The position numbers and the translations under genes were made by a program. A DNA stretch of 10,208 nt, taken from assembly GCA_964517495.1 (NCBI GenBank), contig CAZFER010000119.1:1-10208 (forward strand), written 5' to 3'. Positions 1-5,451 of the stretch are shown piece by piece; position 1 is the first letter of the stretch; each line of letters begins with the position of its first letter. This stretch comes from CAZFER01 sp964517495 (lineage in GTDB: Bacteria; Hinthialibacterota; Hinthialibacteria; Hinthialibacterales; Hinthialibacteraceae). The notes under the pieces are model-generated. The model saw nothing but the letters and a program-made list of their open reading frames with translations. It did not search any database and was not told where the DNA came from.

Positions 1-191
1 TGAACGCTTCCATCCAAGTAGCAGGAGAGGTGACGGTATCGGATGAAAACGGATTTTTCTTTCTCCCCAATATCCCCAAGGGACAACATACAATTTTAAT
101 AGAAGCCGAAAATTACAGAGACGTTGAACAAACCATTAACCTGCAGGAAAACTATGAATTGATCCTCCCCATGGAAATTTTAGAGGAATGA
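1..191 (+). CDS. C-terminal fragment of a protein ending in a carboxypeptidase-regulatory-like domain
   Basis: The window opens inside this gene. The frame starting at base 3 is open for 62 residues and ends with TGA at 189-191; the other two plus frames stop early. The fragment contains SDENGFFFLPNIPKGQHTI, a late strand-turn-strand pattern typical of carboxypeptidase-regulatory-like (transthyretin-like) beta-sandwiches, in which a 'D.NG.F.l.nip.G.y.l' motif recurs. These domains usually sit in secreted or outer-membrane proteins as structural or adhesive modules, so an extracytoplasmic protein is likely. The main body lies upstream and cannot be seen, so the whole protein cannot be named. 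It converges on the next gene with a 34-base gap that holds no obvious terminator hairpin. Confidence 0.7.
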   Translation, partial: NASIQVAGEVTVSDENGFFFLPNIPKGQHTILIEAENYRDVEQTINLQENYELILPMEILEE

Positions 192-225
192 AATTACTCA
201 CTTATTTCAAAGACTTAAATATACT

Positions 226-1797
226 TCAGGTAAAGGCTGGTTCAACTTCTCGTTTTTCTTCGTGAATAGTGGCGGGATTATTTTTCTTATTCAAGGCGGG
301 AATCTCCACCAACGAATCAATGATCATGTTAAAGAAATTGATACGTGATTGCTTGGCATGGTAAGTATTGTTCTTCAAATCCACATCGGTTCCTGAGTCA
401 CAATTAAACCTGATATATCGCTTGAAAGGCGGTTTACTCAATTGGCTGAGTTCTTCCGAATCCACCTCTTTTAAAGCCAGATTTATGATCCAACCCCGAG
501 CACGGGCCGTCTCCTCATTCATCGCCATTTCCAATGTCATCCGTTGTTGTTTTTCGGTAATCAAATCTCGAATGGCCTCTGGTACCATTCCTCGTTTATT
601 AACTCGCAGGATATGATCCAGGTCATCCTCCAACACATTAATAATGGTGGGTGGAATACTATCGCATCCTGTGGTTGGTGCCATACATTCCAATAAAGCC
701 ATTAAATGGCGTGAATATTGATCAGTGGTAAATGAACGAGCCAGCTGGTTTGACCCATAAAACATGACATTCCTGGGGAACATATTGACAATTCCCTGCA
801 AACAACTGAATTGCTCATCCAACCGCCTGATCAATAACTCACGAAAATGGGCTGAGAATTCTTCACTCATTAATAAATCCCGCGTTCGATCATGATCAAC
901 CTGGTTAAAACGTATCCCATCAGAAAATTTCCAGGAATACATAATGGAATCACATGCATTAATTCGTTCTGGTGGAAGCTGGATAGAACCTTCCCGAATT
1001 GAATTGTTTAAATTCCTACGAAAAAGATCGGCTCGTTCAACATCTTTGATTAGTTCTTTAATTAAATTACCATTCGCTGAACTCTTAATCACACGCAACA
1101 CTTCAGGATAAGCGGCATAAGCTGTATTTTTCGCTTGGTTAACCAATGCATCTTTAATGATCTTGATTAGCTGACTCCATGCATCCAGACTGCGTAAATG
1201 AATAATCTGTTCTGTCTTTTCGTCTCTTATTTCCAAGCTGGTATTCTCCAAGCCTAATATCTGTGAGCCAAGGCGATTAATAAGCCGCCGGAGTTCAATC
1301 GTACATAACTTTGGCAGCGCCTTATCCTGTTCCACCTTAACACCGGCATGATAAAGCAGCGAAACCGCTTCTTCCTGTGAGGTGTTGGTTACAAAATCGA
1401 TGACTTTTTTGATCTGTTCATTCGTCCATTGAGTAATCATTTCCGAACGATGAACGATCTCATGAATGCGACGTTCAATCTCCTCCTCGTTTACCGGTTT
1501 ACTTTGCATGTTCTTTTTGCATTGGTTTTCAAAAAAGTGCAAATCTTCCATATCAAGGCAGACTTTTGCCTTACTAAATGCATTCTTCACTATCCTTTCA
1601 CCTGATATTCGATTCGATTCGCTTTCATTCCAGCCCCATTTATAAAATGGGGCGGTATCCTCCGATGACCAATTATCATGAATACCAATGTCGGTGAGGA
1701 TCTGGGTAACCGAACGAGGTGGGTTATTCAAGGTGAAGAAATAGATCGCTATCCCGAAGATCCCCGCTAAACATAGAATCATAAACAGTGGTAACAT
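226..1797 (-). CDS. hypothetical membrane-anchored protein, 523 aa
   Basis: I do not recognise this family. The first ~21 residues (MLPLFMILCLAGIFGIAIYF) form one hydrophobic segment with no preceding positive charge, which suggests a signal anchor. Cys9 is not preceded by a proper lipobox, so a lipoprotein is unlikely. The remaining ~500 residues are polar and rich in predicted helix, with many charged residues and scattered cysteines (for example CMAPTTGC near residue 370), and show no catalytic motif I can name. Which side of the membrane the large domain faces is unclear. The ATG at 1797 is the first good start after a sigma70-like promoter at 1881-1909; a purine-rich GAGTGAGG lies about 10 bases before it as a mediocre ribosome site. 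The full-length frame and the promoter argue for a real gene. It is transcribed alone and converges on the upstream gene. Confidence 0.8.
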   Translation of the reverse strand: MLPLFMILCLAGIFGIAIYFFTLNNPPRSVTQILTDIGIHDNWSSEDTAPFYKWGWNESESNRISGERIVKNAFSKAKVCLDMEDLHFFENQCKKNMQSKPVNEEEIERRIHEIVHRSEMITQWTNEQIKKVIDFVTNTSQEEAVSLLYHAGVKVEQDKALPKLCTIELRRLINRLGSQILGLENTSLEIRDEKTEQIIHLRSLDAWSQLIKIIKDALVNQAKNTAYAAYPEVLRVIKSSANGNLIKELIKDVERADLFRRNLNNSIREGSIQLPPERINACDSIMYSWKFSDGIRFNQVDHDRTRDLLMSEEFSAHFRELLIRRLDEQFSCLQGIVNMFPRNVMFYGSNQLARSFTTDQYSRHLMALLECMAPTTGCDSIPPTIINVLEDDLDHILRVNKRGMVPEAIRDLITEKQQRMTLEMAMNEETARARGWIINLALKEVDSEELSQLSKPPFKRYIRFNCDSGTDVDLKNNTYHAKQSRINFFNMIIDSLVEIPALNKKNNPATIHEEKREVEPAFT

Positions 1798-2156
1798 TTT
1801 GAGATAGCCTCACTCTCTTGGTGTTTCATTCTTTTGCGAAACAAAGTAAAATTTTGTTAAATATAGCCATGCTAATTTACATAATATAATGTTTTATTAA
1901 TTTTATCAATAGAATTCTTCAATTTTTTTATCATCTCTTACCCATCGAACGTCCATTCCTCAATTGAGCCATAAAAATTTAATCACTTCAAATTCAAAAC
2001 GATCATTTTCTTTAAGAATGGCCTAAATGCATTCTGGAGCTATATTTCGTCATATAGAGTTATCGTCTGAATAATTCAATATTTGATTTGAATTATAGGA
2101 ATTAGATATCCACAGTGGAAATTGTTTGTTTATTGAAAAAGAGTTGGCATTTATAG
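1798..2156. other. AT-rich intergenic region
   Basis: About 360 bases without a recognisable gene. The left part holds the minus-strand promoter and leader of the 523-aa gene. In the right part all frames are broken by stops and no translated piece resembles the missing N-terminal half of the aldolase that follows. I see no tRNA-like fold, strong terminator or long repeat here. Confidence 0.6.
1881..1909 (-). promoter_or_regulatory. sigma70-type promoter for the 523-aa hypothetical gene
   Basis: Read on the minus strand, TTGATA (1909-1904) and TATTAT (1886-1881) are separated by exactly 17 bases. Each hexamer matches the sigma70 consensus at 5 of 6 positions. The predicted transcript start is near 1874, giving an untranslated leader of about 77 bases before the ATG at 1797. 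The surrounding DNA is AT-rich, which raises the chance of fortuitous matches, but spacing and orientation fit the gene. Confidence 0.55.
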
Positions 2157-2627
2157 GTAAATGGAGAATTCAAACTCAATAAAAACACACATGAGTATTT
2201 AGCCCACTTAAATCGCCATCAATACTTGATTATTGGCATCGAAAGCGTTCCCGCTTACCAAAATCTGGATAATTTGTTGAGTATTAATGGGATTGATGTA
2301 ATTTTTATCGGTCCCCATGACCTTAGCATTTCCCTGGAAATGCCGGAAGAATACGATAATCCCGCCTTTATCGATGTGGTCACCGACATCATCCATCGCA
2401 GCCGTAAAGCCGGCTTGGGAATGGGTATGCATCTTGGTCCAGATTTTGCCTCCCTTCAACAGATTGAAACATATATGGATGCCGGAATGAACTGGATCCT
2501 TTATTCCCACGATGTCACCATCATGCAATCCTCCTGTTCGGATGATTTAAACCTGTTAAGGTATATAAAAGGAGATTCTTTTAGTCGCGGCGATCAACAC
2601 CTATCCAGCGATTCCACAATCATTTAA
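2157..2627 (+). pseudogene. 5'-truncated HpcH/HpaI aldolase remnant (C-terminal portion)
   Basis: The frame is open for 156 residues after a TAG at 2154-2156. It matches the second half of the HpcH/HpaI class II aldolases, which cleave or form 2-keto-acid products such as 2-keto-3-deoxy sugar acids or 4-hydroxy-2-oxo acids. Visible signatures are LIIGIESVPAYQNLD, the metal-ligand-type Glu in GIES, and GIDVIFIGPHDLS with its metal-ligand-type Asp, followed by the late KAGLGMGMH strand. Intact enzymes have about 250-260 residues; roughly the first 100, which in HpaI carry the catalytic His and a substrate-binding Arg, are absent and not found upstream. There is no good start: the first candidate is TTG at 2226, inside a conserved strand and without a ribosome site. 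I read it as a decayed fragment, although expression of a truncated product cannot be excluded. Confidence 0.7.
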
Positions 2628-2700
2628 AGCTATCTTTCATGACAATATTACCCTCCATTTACAAAATGTTGTAAAACTTTGTATAAATATGAAAAATTTC

Positions 2701-2729
2701 TTGACGATAATAGAGTTTGATGATATCAT
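2701..2729 (+). promoter_or_regulatory. sigma70-type promoter for the tail-anchored protein gene
   Basis: TTGACG (2701-2706) and TATCAT (2724-2729) have a 17-base spacer, each 5 of 6 to consensus. The expected transcript start is near 2736, about 40 bases before the ATG at 2778. This is one of the two best promoter matches in the window and lies directly upstream of a gene with a strong ribosome site. Confidence 0.65.
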
Positions 2730-2750
2730 TAGTTTACTAAGGTAAGTAAA
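2720..2750. promoter_or_regulatory. overlapping dyads on the promoter, candidate operator
   Basis: Three short dyads overlap the -10 box and start site: ATGATATCAT (2720-2729) is a perfect palindrome covering the -10 hexamer; TTAGT-tt-ACTAA (2729-2740) follows directly; and TTTACT (2733-2738) pairs with AGTAAA (2745-2750). A repressor bound here would block the polymerase. The arms are short and AT-rich, so chance occurrence is possible, and no regulator gene is adjacent. Confidence 0.35.
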
Positions 2751-2777
2751 TAATGCTTGCACAGTGGAGGTGTAATC

Positions 2778-3266
2778 ATGTCAGGGTTGAAAACATATAA
2801 AGTGCCGATGAGTAAAAAACAATTGGAAGTGGGCAAAGAAGCCGTCAAACTCCTAAAGCAGGCCCATAAATTACTTAGAGAAAATGAGGCCAATGTTGAT
2901 GAAGCAAAACAAATTCGAGATCATGTGGTTAAAAACCTTTTGCCTTCCCGAAACATGTATATCCCGGCAACCCATCCTGATAGCCTATTACGTGATCTTG
3001 ACAAACGGATTCGCAAAGCCCGGTATCAAATGATGTATGGCAATCCCAAAAACAAATCCAAGCAAAAGGAGGAACTAGATTTTGTCCCCAAAAAAATTGA
3101 TATTGGGCGATACGGTGCAATGGTGCAGACCATGCAGCGGCAATCACAATATTCCTTGCTATCCATGCTGCTCTTCATCCTGTTTTTTATCGCTTTGATA
3201 TTGGTGGTTGCACAGATCGATACATCATCGAACTTTTCTAACGCGTTTGAATGGATTGCTCGTTAA
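2778..3266 (+). CDS. hypothetical tail-anchored membrane protein, 162 aa
   Basis: Family not recognised. I place the start at the ATG at 2778 because GGAGG (2766-2770) lies 7 bases upstream; an in-frame TTG at 2757 would include that ribosome site in the coding region and is disfavoured. Residues 10-90 are charged and probably helical (KEAVKLLKQAHKLLRENEAN), with many Lys, Arg and Glu. Residues 127-145 (LLSMLLFILFFIALILVVA) form one strong transmembrane helix, followed by about 17 residues. One C-terminal helix with a basic, soluble N-terminal domain suggests a cytoplasmic domain anchored to the inner membrane. The gene has its own promoter and ends 7 bases from the stop of the convergent corA remnant, so it is monocistronic. 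The role is unknown. Confidence 0.8.
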   Translation: MSGLKTYKVPMSKKQLEVGKEAVKLLKQAHKLLRENEANVDEAKQIRDHVVKNLLPSRNMYIPATHPDSLLRDLDKRIRKARYQMMYGNPKNKSKQKEELDFVPKKIDIGRYGAMVQTMQRQSQYSLLSMLLFILFFIALILVVAQIDTSSNFSNAFEWIAR

Positions 3267-3273
3267 ACAATAA

Positions 3274-3822
3274 TTAAATCCATTTTTTGAATTTAAAAAA
3301 GAAAAACATCCCCAATCCACAAACCGCCATAGCTACCAGAAGAATGGGATAACCAAGCTTGTAATTGAGCTCGGGCATATATTCGAAATTCATACCATAC
3401 AAACCGGCAATAAACGTAAGCGGAATGAAAATGGAGGCAAAGGTGGTGAGCACCTTCATCACTTCATTAAGTTGATGGCTGGTCCAGTTCAAGTAGAGAT
3501 CCATCATACTTGAAATAGACTCACGGAAGATTTGGAGTGTTTCCACAATTTGTAAAGTATGGTCATATAAATCACGGAAAAATAGACGGGTTTCTTCGTC
3601 AAATAAATCCTGTTCTTTCTTTTGAATGTTCATGATCATCTCACGAACCGGCCAGATAATGCGGTGAAAACTCATGGTTTTCTTCTTTAATGTGTGTATT
3701 TTTTGCAACGTTTCATTGGATGGCGAATCGATCAATTCCTCTTCCACTTCAACCATTTCATCATTGAGTTTGTCTAGAGCAATAAAATAATGATCCACGA
3801 TAATGTATAATAACCATACCAC
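3274..3822 (-). pseudogene. corA: 5'-truncated CorA-family magnesium channel (C-terminal half)
   Basis: The 182 residues match the C-terminal half of CorA, the pentameric inner-membrane channel for Mg2+ (and Co2+/Ni2+). The stretch LLYIIVDHYFIALDKLNDE is the usual entry to the long stalk helix; TM1 lies near 124-141, the YGMNFEYMPE signature (GMN at 143-145) forms the pore entrance, TM2 spans about 157-176, and a basic tail ends the protein (KFKKWI). Full CorA proteins have about 320-350 residues, so roughly 170 N-terminal residues, forming most of the cytoplasmic Mg2+-sensing domain, are missing. The only start is GTG at 3822, without a Shine-Dalgarno sequence, and an in-frame stop (complement of 3826-3828) lies two codons upstream. 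Beyond it is the 5' end of ndh. I call it a remnant; the homology is secure, loss of function is inferred. Confidence 0.75.
3806..3811 (+). promoter_or_regulatory. candidate -10 element for ndh
   Basis: A perfect TATAAT (3806-3811) lies 32 bases before the ndh start codon and would start transcription near 3818. The -35 region at the right distance (TAAAAT at 3783-3788) is poor and there is no TGn extension, so the call rests on the -10 box and position. It falls inside the old corA reading frame, so the promoter either arose there or the match is by chance. Confidence 0.35.
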
Positions 3823-3843
3823 GGATTAGCAAAGGAAAATTCA

Positions 3844-5139
3844 ATGCATCAAAAACATAATGTCGTCATCATTGGAGGTGGGTTTGGAGGATTATATGCC
3901 GCCCAGGCTTTGAAAAAGACTGATGTCGAGATCACCTTGGTCGATAAACGAAATTTCCACCTCTTTCAGCCCTTGCTATATCAAGTCGCCACCGGGGGAT
4001 TATCTCCTGCGGATATTTCATCCCCATTGCGTGCCGTGCTTAACCATCAAAAAAATGTCACCACGATTCTGGGCGAAGTCATTGATTTCGATCCCGTTAA
4101 GCGAAAAGTGATTTTACGAGATGATGAATTACCTTACGATACACTGATTGTGGCCACCGGTATGTCTCATTCCTATTTCGGCAACGACCATTGGGAGCGA
4201 GAAGCACCTGGCCTGAAAACCATTGAAAATGCCACCGAAATGCGCCGCAAAATTTTCCTGGCCTTTGAAGCAGCGGAACGTGAAAATGATCCCACCTTGC
4301 GAAAAGCATGGCTCAATTTCGTAATCGTCGGAGCAGGTCCCACAGGTGTTGAACTCGCAGGAGCATTGGCCGAATTGGCCTATCATACCCTTAAAAAGGA
4401 TTTTCGTTCCATCGATACCACGGAGGCCAATATCTATTTGGTCGAAGGCACAGACCGGGTTCTTGGTGGTTACCCGGATGATTTATCAAGCAGAGCAAGA
4501 TCAGATTTGGAAAAACTCGGTGTGACCGTAAAAACAAATACATTTGTAACAGATGTGAATAATAAAACCGTCGCGATAAAATCCGGAGATCAACTTGATT
4601 CTATCCCCACCCGAACCGTGTTATGGGCAGCTGGCGTGCAAGCGTCACCACTTTCACATATCATTGCTGAACGGTATAAAGCGGAGCGGGACAAACCAGG
4701 CCGCATTTTGGTTGAACAAGACCTGACTGTGAGTGGTCATCCCGAACTGATGATTATTGGCGATCTCGCCCATTTCAAGCAGGATAGGAATCCATTACCC
4801 GGTGTGGCACCCGTCGCCATGGCGCAGGGACGCTATGCCGCAAAGCGCATCAACGCTCAGTTAAAGGGAAAGTCAATTAAGCCTTTCCGCTATTTTGATA
4901 AAGGCACCATGGCGGTAATCGGCCGCTCCTCAGCCGTTGCCAATATTAAAGGATGGCATGTCGCCGGTTTTCCCGCCTGGCTCATGTGGATATTCGTGCA
5001 TATTATGTATCTCGTCGAATATGACAACCGTGTGATCGTACTCTTTCAATGGGCCTGGAACTACTTCACCAAAAACCGCGGCGCCCGCTTAATTACTCAT
5101 CAAGACCTTATCGCCCTAAAAGAGCGCTCGCGTAACTAA
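3844..5139 (+). CDS. ndh: type II NADH:quinone oxidoreductase (NDH-2)
   Basis: NDH-2 is a peripheral inner-membrane flavoprotein that passes electrons from NADH via FAD to quinone without pumping protons. Of 431 residues, VVIIGGGFGGLYAA (7-20) is the FAD Rossmann motif, and NFHLFQPLLYQVATGGLSP (37-55) is a family signature. FVIVGAGPTGVELAG (159-173) is the NADH Rossmann motif, with acidic Glu201 at the end of its second strand favouring NADH over NADPH. LMIIGDLAH (302-310) is the second FAD contact, and GVAPVAMAQGRYAA (320-333) is the quinone-site region. The C-terminal FPAWLMWIFVHIMYLVEY is the amphipathic membrane anchor. Length is normal for the family. The ATG at 3844 is supported by AAAGGA at 3831-3836, 7 bases upstream. 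It stands alone, with no complex I genes visible. Confidence 0.93.
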   Translation: MHQKHNVVIIGGGFGGLYAAQALKKTDVEITLVDKRNFHLFQPLLYQVATGGLSPADISSPLRAVLNHQKNVTTILGEVIDFDPVKRKVILRDDELPYDTLIVATGMSHSYFGNDHWEREAPGLKTIENATEMRRKIFLAFEAAERENDPTLRKAWLNFVIVGAGPTGVELAGALAELAYHTLKKDFRSIDTTEANIYLVEGTDRVLGGYPDDLSSRARSDLEKLGVTVKTNTFVTDVNNKTVAIKSGDQLDSIPTRTVLWAAGVQASPLSHIIAERYKAERDKPGRILVEQDLTVSGHPELMIIGDLAHFKQDRNPLPGVAPVAMAQGRYAAKRINAQLKGKSIKPFRYFDKGTMAVIGRSSAVANIKGWHVAGFPAWLMWIFVHIMYLVEYDNRVIVLFQWAWNYFTKNRGARLITHQDLIALKERSRN

Positions 5140-5344
5140 AATATAACTCACATCAATAACAAAATCCCGGTAAATTCCAATATAAGTAAAATGCGAGGAT
5201 AATACGTAAATTGCGTCGAATGCATTAATTGAAATGAACTCCATCTGATCCCCCCTTCATCCCCAAAGATGAAATCATTTAATAACTTGATTTATATAAA
5301 CTTAAATAAAGCCAAGTTAAATTCTCAATTTAAGAAACCTATCA

Positions 5345-5362
5345 AAATGAGACTTCTCATTT
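5345..5362. repeat. perfect 8-bp inverted repeat with 2-base centre
   Basis: AAATGAGA (5345-5352) and TCTCATTT (5355-5362) are exact reverse complements around a CT centre, about 90 bases before the chemoreceptor start. The 2-base centre suits a dimeric protein-binding site better than an RNA hairpin. It could be an operator for the downstream gene; no regulator gene is adjacent. Confidence 0.45.
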
Positions 5363-5364
5363 CG

Positions 5365-5407
5365 TCGATTGCATTTCCCTGAAAATGCGATAAAAATCTC
5401 TAATCGA
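5365..5407. repeat. nested stem-loop candidate in the chemoreceptor leader
   Basis: GCATTT (5371-5376) pairs with AAATGC (5383-5388) across a 6-base loop, and extends through a T-G wobble to ATT/GAT (5368-5370, 5389-5391). Alternatively TCGATT (5365-5370) can pair with AATCGA (5402-5407), enclosing the inner hairpin. The two outer pairings compete. It ends 44 bases before the proposed start codon, so it would lie in the leader RNA if transcription starts upstream. Confidence 0.35.
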
Positions 5408-5451
5408 CATATAAATTAATTTAAATTTTCATGAATGAAGGATACCAGCAT

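Larger units (their letters stand above)
5140..5451. other. dyad-rich intergenic leader before the chemoreceptor
   Basis: About 310 bases without a gene. It contains several short inverted repeats: TTCATC/GATGAA (5256-5261, 5268-5273), TAACTTG/CAAGTTA (5283-5289, 5313-5319), TTAAATT/AATTTAA (5317-5323, 5327-5333), and two further ones listed separately. I find no convincing promoter: matches to sigma70 boxes are weak and there is no sigma28 or sigma54 pair. There is no U-tract terminator for ndh and no riboswitch class I recognise. Confidence 0.5.

Noticed and set aside
1771..1797. Possible lipoprotein signal around Cys9 of the 523-aa protein
   Set aside because: The residues before the cysteine (Met-Ile-Leu) do not fit a lipobox, and there is no positive N-terminal region.
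2208..2528. Minus-strand open frame opposite the aldolase remnant
   Set aside because: The plus frame has clear aldolase signatures; this is its antisense shadow.
2754..2777. TTG start at 2757 for the tail-anchored protein
   Set aside because: It would place the strong GGAGG ribosome site inside the coding region; the ATG at 2778 is correctly spaced from it.
3279..3304. T-run/A-run dyad between the convergent tail-anchored gene and corA remnant as a bidirectional terminator
   Set aside because: The pairing is only A-T over about six bases with no GC core, too weak to call, and it lies within the corA frame.
4097..4386. Minus-strand frames upstream of the corA remnant that might encode its missing N-terminal half
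   Set aside because: Their translations do not resemble CorA and lie antisense to conserved NDH-2 coding sequence.
5386..5393. TGCGATAA resembling the -10 element of a sigma28 flagellar promoter before the chemoreceptor
   Set aside because: No TAAA-type -35 element occurs at the required distance (about 15 bases upstream).
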